Below are positions 1 through 6,712 of a DNA stretch of 9,657 nucleotides, in pieces. The stretch lies in the NCBI GenBank assembly GCA_045107085.1, contig JBGCFT010000268.1:1-9657 (forward strand), in the 5' to 3' direction. Source of the stretch: NORP309 sp045107085 (lineage in GTDB: Bacteria > Pseudomonadota > Gammaproteobacteria > Xanthomonadales > Marinicellaceae). Each line of letters begins with the position of its first letter. Position 1 is the stretch's first letter. The notes under the pieces are model-generated. The model was not told where the DNA came from and did no database searches. It worked only from the letters and a program-made list of their open reading frames with translations. The position numbers and the translations under genes were made by a program.

Positions 1-527
1 ATACTGGCTGCATAAGCTATGCCCAATAATAAGATGATAGAGAATTTAACAGATTTGTTCTTATCTAATATAGCCAATGCAATGGGAAGGAGCATTAACG
101 TTGTGGCTGTATTTGAAATCCACATACTCAAGAATGAAGCGGTTAACATAAAGCTTAAGAGGATTTTAGTTTGTGAATTGGTTCCAATCACTTTAATAAT
201 TTTGTTGGCAATCAATTTATGAGAGTTGGTTGCAGACATTGCCGTTGATAACATAAAACCACCTAACAACAAAAGTATAAGTGGGCTTCCATAAGATTGA
301 GCAATTTGTTTGCTATCCAAAACTCCAAGCAACGGAAAAGCAGCCAAAGGAATTAATGAACTAACGGGAATGGGTAATTTTTCAGTTATCCAAAGGCTAG
401 CAGTGACAACAGTAATAAAAAGTACATGGGCAGCATTTAAGGTTAAAGAAGAATTATAAATCAATATTGCAGCAACAATAATAAATGTGATGTAGAAAAA
501 ATTTTTGACTTGTGAGTTTTCTGGCAT
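1..527 (-). CDS. SLC13/DASS-family sodium:anion (dicarboxylate/sulfate-type) symporter, N-terminal part, cut by window edge
   Basis: Reading the minus strand from the ATG at 527-525 gives 175 codons open to the window edge, roughly the first third of a family that usually runs about 450-500 residues. The protein starts MPENSQVKNFFYITF and is strongly hydrophobic, with membrane segments near residues 10-27, 33-48, 53-70, 80-98, 120-138 and 140-155. The diagnostic feature is the sequence MWISNTATTLMLLPIA at 135-150. Its Ser-Asn-Thr (138-140) is the first SNT motif of DASS transporters such as VcINDY, which forms part of the sodium and carboxylate site. The ITEKLPIPVSSLIP stretch (47-60) and GIAYAAS (169-175) also fit the family. 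It should work in the inner membrane, importing a di- or tricarboxylate or sulfate with sodium; the substrate cannot be told from this fragment. No clear Shine-Dalgarno precedes the ATG. It is divergent from the lipase operon and probably unrelated to it. Confidence 0.9.
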   Translation of the reverse strand, partial: MPENSQVKNFFYITFIIVAAILIYNSSLTLNAAHVLFITVVTASLWITEKLPIPVSSLIPLAAFPLLGVLDSKQIAQSYGSPLILLLLGGFMLSTAMSATNSHKLIANKIIKVIGTNSQTKILLSFMLTASFLSMWISNTATTLMLLPIALAILDKNKSVKFSIILLLGIAYAAS

Positions 528-801
528 AATTAATTAATTGAAAGAGATTGTTGTAGTGATCGAATTTATACAACAAATGAAGTTTTGAATAGTTATATTT
601 TAAAAAAAAGCAATTTACTAAAAAATATAAATTTATTTAATCTGCAAACTTAATGTACAAATAAAAGATTTTTCTGCTTTTTGTTTGGTCTGTATTAGGT
701 GTCAGATTTTATTAAAATTTCATTTTAAAATTTTCATTGTATATTTTAGAGGTCGTTATTTTCAAACAAACGTTTAAATAACAAATAATTAACATTAATA
801 C

Positions 802-831
802 TTGTAATTGTACCCACAAAAAATTTATCAT
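802..831 (+). promoter_or_regulatory. Candidate sigma70-type promoter for the lipase operon
   Basis: A -35-like TTGTAA (802-807, 4 of 6 to TTGACA) and a -10-like TATCAT (826-831, 5 of 6 to TATAAT) are 18 nt apart. Transcription would start near 838, leaving a leader of about 20 nt that just includes the ribosome binding site. In such AT-rich DNA, matches of this quality occur by chance, so this is only the best candidate. Confidence 0.3.
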
Positions 832-846
832 AGTACTGTTTTAATC

Positions 847-852
847 AGGGGA
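847..852 (+). promoter_or_regulatory. Ribosome binding site of the lipase gene
   Basis: AGGGGA lies 7 nt before the ATG at 860. The same AGGGGA core precedes the next two genes (2942-2947 and 4727-4732), supporting the three starts and suggesting similar translation strength. Confidence 0.8.
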
Positions 853-859
853 CAAATAA

Positions 860-2941
860 ATGCGTCTAAAATATTTTATAGTTACAATGATATCAATTGT
901 GATATTACAAGCTTGTAGTAGTTCTTCAAATGCACCCAGTGCAGTGGCTGCTCCACCAGCTACAAATCCAGGTGGTGATCCTGCCACGGCAACAATCACT
1001 GCAATATTCGATCCAAGTAATGGAGTGTTGCCTTTTCCATCAAACTTGTTATTAAGTGGTACTACTGACTTGACATTAAATATACCAGTGGCTGACCCAA
1101 CTAATTTTGGTGACCCAGCTGTTGCATTAAGTGCTTTAGATGGTTTTTCAACCAATGCACCTTGGGCTACATCATTTTCTTCAAATGTGGCGCCAGCTTC
1201 AGTTACACCAGGAAACAGTGTTAGACTTTTTGAAGTCGAATTATCTGGTCCAGGTGGTGGAGTGACAGGAATCGTCAGAGAGCTAACTCCAGGAGCTGAT
1301 TTTGTTGCCGTTTCTACAGGTGCTGGCATTGCAGTTATTCCAACAAAGGCTTTGGAGCAAATTACAAGTTACATGGCCGTATTAACGAATGGAATTACAG
1401 ATACTGCTGGAAATGCTGCCACACCAGATCAAACCTATTTTCTTGCGCAAAGAACAAGTCCATTAGTTGATGCTAATGGTAATAGTACTGACCCACTTAT
1501 TCCGAATTCTACAGCACAAGCTTTAGAGCCATTACGTCAATTAACAAATTCTCAGGAATTTGCAGCTGCTTCAGCTGGTGTTGATCGCAGAGACATTGTA
1601 CTATCATGGACAATGACTACACAATCAGTCTCACCAGTTCTCAGTGCAGTGAAAGCCATTAGTGGTCCTGGTGCTAGTACTTTGGTGCCATCTGGATTAA
1701 CGACCAGTGTTGCTGGCGGTGCAGGAATTGCAGATATCTGGGTTGGAGTACAAAGCAGTCCTTATTTTCTAGAAGCACCAAGTGCCACAAACCCAATTGC
1801 TCCGTTGAATGGATTTTGGAAAGCAGCACCAGGAGCATATGTCCCTCCATTTGATGCATTTGGATTAGATCCAACATCAACTAACTTAACTTTAGCCAAT
1901 CCTATTCCAGTAGCAACTGGTGTAGAAACTTATCCTGTTATTATGACATTACCAAATGCTGCATCTAATAGAGAAAAACCTGATACAGGTTGGCCCATTG
2001 TTATTTTTCAACATGGTATAACTAGAAACAGAACTGATATGTTAGCTATTGCAGATGCAATGGCCTCAGTGGGTTATGCAGTAATTGCTCAAGATTTACC
2101 TCTGCATGGTATTGTTGATCCAACTAGTCCATTTTACAACAGTGGATTTTTAAATCCTGCTGCAAGAGAAAGAACATTTGATTTGGATTTAGACCAAGAT
2201 GGTGTGATAGATTCATCTGGATCTTATACTATCAATTTACAAAATCTTTTAGTATCTCGAGACAACTTTAGACAAGGTGTAGCTGATTTATTTTCATTGT
2301 CAGCAACCATTCCAACTATAGATTTAGATGGTGATTCAAATCCAGATTTTGATGGTTCAAGAATTGGTTTTGTATCGCAGTCTTTAGGCTCAATGGTAGG
2401 AATTACATTTTTAGCTCTTGAAGACACTGTGAAAACAGCTGTGTTATCTGTGCCAGGTGGAGGTATTGCTAGATTGTTAGATGCATCGCCTACTTTTGGA
2501 CCAACAATTAGAGCAGGCTTGTCAGCTGCAGGTGTTGAAGCAGGAACTCCGGCCTATGATCAATTTATGGTCATCACTCAAACTGTTGTTGACTCTGGTG
2601 ATCCATTGAATTATGGCGCCTTTACAAGCTTAACCAACAGTGTACTGGTACATGAAGTTATTGGTGATTTAGTCATACCTAATTCTGTTCCAACTGCACC
2701 ATTGTCTGGAACAGAGCCATTAATGGCTGAAATGGGTTTGACTATAATATCAGATACAGTTTCTGTAGCCAACGGACTTGATGTAGGTGTTAGATTTATA
2801 GCTGGAGATCATGGTAGTTTATTGAACCCTGCAGCATCAGTTGCTGCGACAGTTGAAATGCAGTCTCAGATGGTTAGTATGATTTCTTCTCAAGGGACTT
2901 TTGTTCTTGTTGCAGATGATTCTGTTTTAGAAATTCAATAA
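860..2941 (+). CDS. VolA-like outer-membrane lipoprotein lipase/esterase (bacterial virulence-factor lipase family)
   Basis: This 693-residue protein is predicted to hydrolyse lipid esters at the outer membrane. It opens with a lipoprotein signal peptide whose lipobox LQAC makes Cys19 the acylated residue. Ser follows, so Lol sorting to the outer membrane is expected. A Ser/Ala/Pro-rich linker (20-45) leads into an N-terminal domain (about 45-265) with FDPSNGVLPFPSNLL and ALDGFSTNAPW, hallmarks of Lipase_bact_N. An alpha/beta-hydrolase domain (about 365-680) follows. Its visible elements are the oxyanion HG (385-386) in FQHGITRNRTDML, nucleophile Ser508 in SQSLG, Asp603 in GDLVIPN and His651 in GDHGSLLNP. 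Two Asp-rich loops, 441-451 and 488-498, resemble calcium sites. The relative I know best is Vibrio VolA, a surface lysophospholipase encoded beside fadL; here the neighbour is a DUF1302 barrel. The substrate is unknown. The gene is first in a tight three-gene run. Confidence 0.88.
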   Translation: MRLKYFIVTMISIVILQACSSSSNAPSAVAAPPATNPGGDPATATITAIFDPSNGVLPFPSNLLLSGTTDLTLNIPVADPTNFGDPAVALSALDGFSTNAPWATSFSSNVAPASVTPGNSVRLFEVELSGPGGGVTGIVRELTPGADFVAVSTGAGIAVIPTKALEQITSYMAVLTNGITDTAGNAATPDQTYFLAQRTSPLVDANGNSTDPLIPNSTAQALEPLRQLTNSQEFAAASAGVDRRDIVLSWTMTTQSVSPVLSAVKAISGPGASTLVPSGLTTSVAGGAGIADIWVGVQSSPYFLEAPSATNPIAPLNGFWKAAPGAYVPPFDAFGLDPTSTNLTLANPIPVATGVETYPVIMTLPNAASNREKPDTGWPIVIFQHGITRNRTDMLAIADAMASVGYAVIAQDLPLHGIVDPTSPFYNSGFLNPAARERTFDLDLDQDGVIDSSGSYTINLQNLLVSRDNFRQGVADLFSLSATIPTIDLDGDSNPDFDGSRIGFVSQSLGSMVGITFLALEDTVKTAVLSVPGGGIARLLDASPTFGPTIRAGLSAAGVEAGTPAYDQFMVITQTVVDSGDPLNYGAFTSLTNSVLVHEVIGDLVIPNSVPTAPLSGTEPLMAEMGLTIISDTVSVANGLDVGVRFIAGDHGSLLNPAASVAATVEMQSQMVSMISSQGTFVLVADDSVLEIQ

Positions 2942-2947
2942 AGGGGA
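2942..2947 (+). promoter_or_regulatory. Ribosome binding site that fixes the DUF1302 start at 2955
   Basis: AGGGGA ends 7 nt before the ATG at 2955. The in-frame GTG at 2949 would leave a spacer of only 1 nt, too short for initiation. The start is therefore placed at the ATG, two codons shorter than the longest open frame. Confidence 0.8.
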
Positions 2948-2954
2948 AGTGAAA

Positions 2955-4721
2955 ATGATAAATATTAAAAGAAATAAATTAAATAGCGCTGTGAAATTAG
3001 CCATATTAACTTCTTCATTAGGATTGATTTCTGTAGCCAATGCAGTGAGTTTTAATAAAGGCGACTTCAATGCCAGTTGGGATACAACTATTTCATACGG
3101 TGTCGGTGTTAGAGCTGAAGAACGTGATAAAAACTTAGTAGGATTTGCCAATCTAGATCCAGCTGATGTAGCTGCAGGCTTTGGTAGATTTTCTGTCAAC
3201 ACAGATGATGGCAATCAAAATTATGATAAAGGTGATTTAATTTCTAATGCTTTGAAAATAACTTCAGAGTTTGGTTTTAGTTACAATAGTTTTGGTGGTT
3301 TTTTTAGAGCCACTGGTTTTTATGACTTTACCAATAACGATAAAGATGAACTTTCAGAGATTGCCAAAGAATTTGTTGGAAAAGATTTTAGATTATTAGA
3401 TGCGTATATCTATAAGGATTTTGATATTGGTGACAGAGCTGCTTCAATAAGACTCGGTAGACAAGTTGTAAGTTGGGGCGAAAGTACTTTTATCCAACAA
3501 GGCATAAATATTATTAATCCAGTTGATGTTTCAAAAATAAGGGTGGCAGGTGCTGAACTTAAAGAAGCATTTTTACCAATAGACATGATACATGGTTCAT
3601 TTACTTTGACTGATAATCTGTCTATGGAAGCTTTGTACATGCTTGAGTTTGAACAAATCGATCCTGATCCTGCAGGTACATATTTTTCGGGTAACGATTT
3701 TGGTACGCCGGGTGCAGAATTTGTGATGTTAGGCTTTGGTCTTGCGCCAGAGGGTACGCCAGGTGCAACAATCCGCAGAGCAATTAGACCTGGAGCTGAT
3801 GATAATGGTCAGTATGGTTTAGCATTTAAATATTATTCAACAGAATTGAATGACACGGAATTCGGATTATATTATTTAAATTACCATTCAAGGTTGCCAT
3901 TATTATCTGGTACATCAATAACTAATTCTAATCCTGAAAGTGGAGAATACTTTGTTGAATACCCAGAAGACATCGATTTGTATGGCTTAAGTTTTAATAC
4001 CACTCTCAATAGTATAGGAGTTTCATTACAAGGTGAGTTATCTTATCGTCCAAATGTACCCTTGCAATTTGATGACGTAGAATTATTGCTAGCAGCTTTA
4101 TCACCTCTAAATGGTGCAATTGGTGCTCCATATGATAGATTTATATCACAGTTAGGAGAATTTGGATTAGGAGAAAGAATACAAGGATGGGAAAGACATG
4201 AAGTCAGTCAATTTCAAATGACTGCTACTAAGTTATTTGGACCAAATAATCCATTTAAAGCAGATCAAATAGTTCTATTAGGTGAAGTTGGATTTACAAA
4301 CGTATGGGATTTACCAGAAACTGATGTACTAAGATACAACGGTCCAGGTACAGATACTAGTGGTGGTCCAAGTGTTAACTCTGGTAACAGTAGAAATCCA
4401 GTTACTGAACCTGCTGAGTTTTTTGCGACTTCTTACTCTTGGGGTTATCGTTTAATTACTCGTTTTGATTTCAATAACGCATTCGGATCACCTGTGAATT
4501 TATCACCGCGTTTGGCATTTAATCACGATGTTCAAGGGACAACTCCTGGACCTGGTGGTAATTTTGTTGAAGATAGAAAATCAATGACATTTGGTGTTGG
4601 TGCAGTCTATCTAGAAAAATGGGGAGCTGATATCAGTTACACTTCTTATTTTGGTGCTGGAATACATAACTTAATCGGCGACAGAGATTTTTATTCTGTC
4701 AATGTTAAATACTCATTTTAA
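2955..4721 (+). CDS. DUF1302-family outer-membrane beta-barrel protein
   Basis: The 588-residue protein has a Sec signal peptide ending VANA (cleavage after Ala30; mature protein begins VSFNKGDFNASWDTT). The body is built of alternating, aromatic-rich strand-like stretches and ends YSVNVKYSF, with the C-terminal Phe typical of BAM-assembled barrels. Family hallmarks from memory of DUF1302 proteins include DDGNQNYDKGDLISNALK near the N-terminus, RLGRQVVSWGESTFIQ around the SWGE at 173-176, INPVDVSK around 187-194, and a GTYFSGNDFGTPG segment. Length is in the usual range, about 550-650. DUF1302 proteins are regularly encoded with DUF1329 and RND genes and are thought to act as outer-membrane channels or partners for hydrophobic compounds, but their biochemistry is poorly defined. 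The gene sits 13 nt after the lipase and 16 nt before the DUF1329 gene, so co-transcription is very likely. Confidence 0.9.
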   Translation: MINIKRNKLNSAVKLAILTSSLGLISVANAVSFNKGDFNASWDTTISYGVGVRAEERDKNLVGFANLDPADVAAGFGRFSVNTDDGNQNYDKGDLISNALKITSEFGFSYNSFGGFFRATGFYDFTNNDKDELSEIAKEFVGKDFRLLDAYIYKDFDIGDRAASIRLGRQVVSWGESTFIQQGINIINPVDVSKIRVAGAELKEAFLPIDMIHGSFTLTDNLSMEALYMLEFEQIDPDPAGTYFSGNDFGTPGAEFVMLGFGLAPEGTPGATIRRAIRPGADDNGQYGLAFKYYSTELNDTEFGLYYLNYHSRLPLLSGTSITNSNPESGEYFVEYPEDIDLYGLSFNTTLNSIGVSLQGELSYRPNVPLQFDDVELLLAALSPLNGAIGAPYDRFISQLGEFGLGERIQGWERHEVSQFQMTATKLFGPNNPFKADQIVLLGEVGFTNVWDLPETDVLRYNGPGTDTSGGPSVNSGNSRNPVTEPAEFFATSYSWGYRLITRFDFNNAFGSPVNLSPRLAFNHDVQGTTPGPGGNFVEDRKSMTFGVGAVYLEKWGADISYTSYFGAGIHNLIGDRDFYSVNVKYSF

Positions 4722-4726
4722 CTCAT

Positions 4727-4732
4727 AGGGGA
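4727..4732 (+). promoter_or_regulatory. Ribosome binding site of the DUF1329 lipoprotein gene
   Basis: AGGGGA lies 5 nt before the ATG at 4738, inside the 16-nt gap after the DUF1302 stop codon. It supports the start that yields the lipoprotein signal peptide. Confidence 0.75.
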
Positions 4733-4737
4733 CAATT

Positions 4738-6540
4738 ATGAATTTAGTAAAACAATTATTAATACTGGCTTTAACTTTCTCTTTAGTAATGGGTTGCTCA
4801 AAACCTGAAGATAGAAAATCTTCAGAAGATCAAGCCATGGCTGAAAAACAAGCCGCAGAAGCAGAAGCTCAAAAAATGGCTGCTGAAGCCAAAGATGCAG
4901 CTGAAGCAGAAATGAAAGCAGCCAAAAAACGTGCAGCTGAAGAAGCTGAAAAGTTAGCTGCAGAAGCCAAGGCAGCTGCAGAGGCTGATGCAGCTAAGAA
5001 AGCAGCTGAAGCTGAGGCAATGGCAGCTAAAGAAGCAGCTGAAATGGCAGCCAAAGCCAAAGCAATGGCAGACAAAGAAGCCGCTGAAATGGCTGCAAAA
5101 GCTAAAGCGATGGCAGACAAAGAAGCCGCTGAAATGGCAGCAAAAGCCAAAGAAATGGCGGATAAAGAAGCTGCAGATGCAGAAAGAATGGCGGCTGAAA
5201 AATTAGCAGCTGCAGAAGCAGAGGCAGCGGCAGCAGCTAATGCAGCAGCAACAGCGAAAGCTTTTGATATGTCAGCGGATTTGGGTGATAAAACTCCAGT
5301 TGGCGCTCAAAAAAGTGGTAATGCATCAGGTACAATTCCAGCATGGACAGGCGGAATAACTAGTCCTCCAGCTGGATATGCTCAAGGTGACCATCATCAA
5401 GATCCATTTGCGAGCGATCAAATTAAATTTACCATTGATTCTTCAAATTATTCTCAATATGCAGATAATTTAAGCGTTGGCCAAAAAGCCATGTTTGATA
5501 AGTATGATACGTACAAAATGAATGTCTATCAAACCAGACGTTCAGCTTCTTTCCCTCAAAGAATTTATGAAAAAACCATTGAAAATGGTAAAACAGGTAA
5601 ATTAATTGCTGGTGGTGAAGGTGTAACAGGTGTAGCTGAAGGTTTTCCTTTCCCTAATCCTCAAAATGCTTATGAACTGATATTAAATCATAAACTGAAG
5701 TTTAAAGGCTCGGGTGGTGTAAGATATAACAACCAAGTTGCTCCAACTGCTTCAGGTAGATATACAGTCGTAAAATTGAAAGAAGAACTATTGGGTAAAT
5801 ACTATACAGAAGGCAATACAATTGATGATATCGATAACATTTTGTTGTATTTTTATCAAGTTGTTGAGTCTCCAGCAAGATTAGCTGGTCGTATTTTATT
5901 GGTCCATGAAACTATGAATCAAACTGAAACGCCTAGACAAGCTTGGATCTATAATCCAGGACAACGCCGTGTTCGAAGAGCACCTAATGTTGCCTATGAT
6001 AATCCTGGAACAGCATCTGATGGTCTTAGAACTAATGACATGACAGACATGTTTAATGGTGCTATGGATCGTTTTGATTGGAAAGTTGTAGGTAAGAAAG
6101 AAATGTATGTACCATATAACTCCTATAAAGTTCATAGTGGTGATCTAGATTATTCAGACATTGTTAAACCAGGACATTTGAACCCTGATTTGATGAGATA
6201 TGAAATTCACAGAATGTGGGTAGTTGAAGCCACATTGAAAGATGGCGTTCGTCATATTAATTCGAGAAGAACTTTTTATCTTGATGAAGACAGTTATCAA
6301 ATCATGCTAATTGATCATTATGATAGTCGTGGTAACATTTGGAGATTCTCTGAAGCTCATTCTATTAACTATTACGATGTACCTACTTTCTGGTCTACTG
6401 TTGAAACTCATCATGATCTAAGATCAGGACGTTATGTAGCAGTTGGATTAGATAATAAAGATCCAGTTAATACGTTCAATGTTCCTTTAAGTGAAGCAAA
6501 CTATACTCCACAAGCGTTGAGAAAACGTGGACGTAGATAA
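4738..6540 (+). CDS. DUF1329 (LolA/LolB-like) lipoprotein with a long TolA-like helical spacer
   Basis: This 600-residue protein has three parts. Residues 1-19 are a lipoprotein signal peptide with lipobox VMGC; Cys20 is followed by Ser, which predicts the outer membrane. Residues 30-175 are almost entirely Ala, Lys, Glu, Met, Asp and Gln, with no Pro or Gly between Glu24 and Leu182, so a long helix or coiled coil is expected; 99-143 are three 15-residue repeats. Residues 176-600 are a full DUF1329 domain, recognised by LGDKTPVGAQKSGN, GTIPAWTGGI, GVTGVAEGFPFPNPQNAYE and WIYNPGQRRVRRAP. DUF1329 is related in fold to LolA/LolB lipid carriers, so binding a lipid or other hydrophobic ligand in the periplasm is the likely role (inference). 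The DUF1329 proteins I recall have an ordinary signal peptide and about 430-460 residues; the added anchor and spacer are unusual. A terminator follows 30 nt after the stop. Confidence 0.9.
   Translation: MNLVKQLLILALTFSLVMGCSKPEDRKSSEDQAMAEKQAAEAEAQKMAAEAKDAAEAEMKAAKKRAAEEAEKLAAEAKAAAEADAAKKAAEAEAMAAKEAAEMAAKAKAMADKEAAEMAAKAKAMADKEAAEMAAKAKEMADKEAADAERMAAEKLAAAEAEAAAAANAAATAKAFDMSADLGDKTPVGAQKSGNASGTIPAWTGGITSPPAGYAQGDHHQDPFASDQIKFTIDSSNYSQYADNLSVGQKAMFDKYDTYKMNVYQTRRSASFPQRIYEKTIENGKTGKLIAGGEGVTGVAEGFPFPNPQNAYELILNHKLKFKGSGGVRYNNQVAPTASGRYTVVKLKEELLGKYYTEGNTIDDIDNILLYFYQVVESPARLAGRILLVHETMNQTETPRQAWIYNPGQRRVRRAPNVAYDNPGTASDGLRTNDMTDMFNGAMDRFDWKVVGKKEMYVPYNSYKVHSGDLDYSDIVKPGHLNPDLMRYEIHRMWVVEATLKDGVRHINSRRTFYLDEDSYQIMLIDHYDSRGNIWRFSEAHSINYYDVPTFWSTVETHHDLRSGRYVAVGLDNKDPVNTFNVPLSEANYTPQALRKRGRR
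5032..5166 (+). repeat. Three in-frame 45-bp tandem repeats encoding EAAEMAAKAKAMADK
   Basis: Units lie at 5032-5076, 5077-5121 and 5122-5166 (residues 99-143 of the DUF1329 lipoprotein), with a decayed partial copy continuing from 5167. Units 1 and 2 encode the same 15 residues but differ at five bases, all synonymous. Unit 3 has one amino-acid change, Ala to Glu. The unit is 15 residues (15/4 = 3.75 per turn), with i to i+4 Glu-Lys and Lys-Asp spacing that would stabilise a helix. Confidence 0.92.
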
Positions 6541-6570
6541 ACATGATTTAATCTAAGATTATTTCATATA

Positions 6571-6597
6571 AAAAAGGCTGATATTTTCAGCCTTTTT
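6571..6597 (+). terminator. Intrinsic terminator after the DUF1329 gene
   Basis: AAAAAGGCTGA (6571-6581) pairs perfectly with TCAGCCTTTTT (6587-6597) around a 5-nt loop, and the 3' arm ends in the T tract. It starts 30 nt after the DUF1329 stop and closes the lipase-DUF1302-DUF1329 unit. The A/T flanks are symmetric, so it could also work on the minus strand, though no minus-strand gene ends here. Positions 6598-6700 after it hold no gene that I can see; a TATAAT at 6602-6607 lacks a spaced -35. Confidence 0.88.
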
Positions 6598-6702
6598 AAT
6601 TTATAATAAATAAAATCCACAGTATTATTAAACACTAACAATAAACACATTGGATTTAAAAAGCCTTTAGAAATTGAAGGGTGACAATTAAAAATTAAGA
6701 TT

Positions 6703-6706
6703 GAGG
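6703..6706 (+). promoter_or_regulatory. Ribosome binding site that fixes the propeller gene start at 6713
   Basis: GAGG at 6703-6706 (within GAGGAAGG) is 6 nt before the ATG at 6713. The longer in-frame TTG start at 6701 overlaps this site and has no ribosome binding site of its own, so the ATG is preferred. It also puts the signal peptide directly at the N-terminus. Confidence 0.75.
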
Positions 6707-6712
6707 AAGGTA

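Larger units (their letters stand above)
528..859. other. AT-rich divergent intergenic region
   Basis: This 332-bp spacer separates the minus-strand transporter from the plus-strand lipase operon, so it must carry promoters for both directions. I see no convincing ORF, tRNA or structured RNA. It is extremely AT-rich, with A/T runs and a short near-repeat (AAAATTTCATT followed by AAAATTTTCATT, about 714-737). An 8-bp palindrome AAACGTTT sits at 768-775 and could be an operator half, but nothing supports that beyond symmetry. The only promoter-like pair I would name lies at 802-831 on the plus strand. Facing the transporter, a TATAAA (minus strand, 570-565) has no good -35 partner. Confidence 0.7.

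Noticed and set aside
19..222. Plus-strand 67-codon open frame
   Set aside because: It lies opposite the SLC13-type transporter, whose SNT motif and membrane segments are clear on the minus strand. No ribosome site precedes it.
768..775. AAACGTTT palindrome as a regulator site
   Set aside because: Eight base pairs of symmetry in A/T-rich intergenic DNA is expected by chance, and it matches no operator that I can name.
841..1329. Open frame of 162 codons on the minus strand
   Set aside because: It lies opposite the lipase gene, which has a lipobox, family motifs and a ribosome site. The antisense product has no recognisable feature and is a shadow of Ala/Pro/Thr-rich codons.
5032..5166. Tandem repeats considered as a CRISPR array or non-coding satellite
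   Set aside because: There are no spacers, the period is exactly 45 bp in frame, and changes between units 1 and 2 are all synonymous, so this is a protein repeat.
4869..5206. Minus-strand and shifted-frame open reading frames over the Ala/Lys-rich region
   Set aside because: They arise because the GCA/GAA/AAA-rich repeats lack stop codons in other frames. Their low-complexity products have no start signals or independent support.
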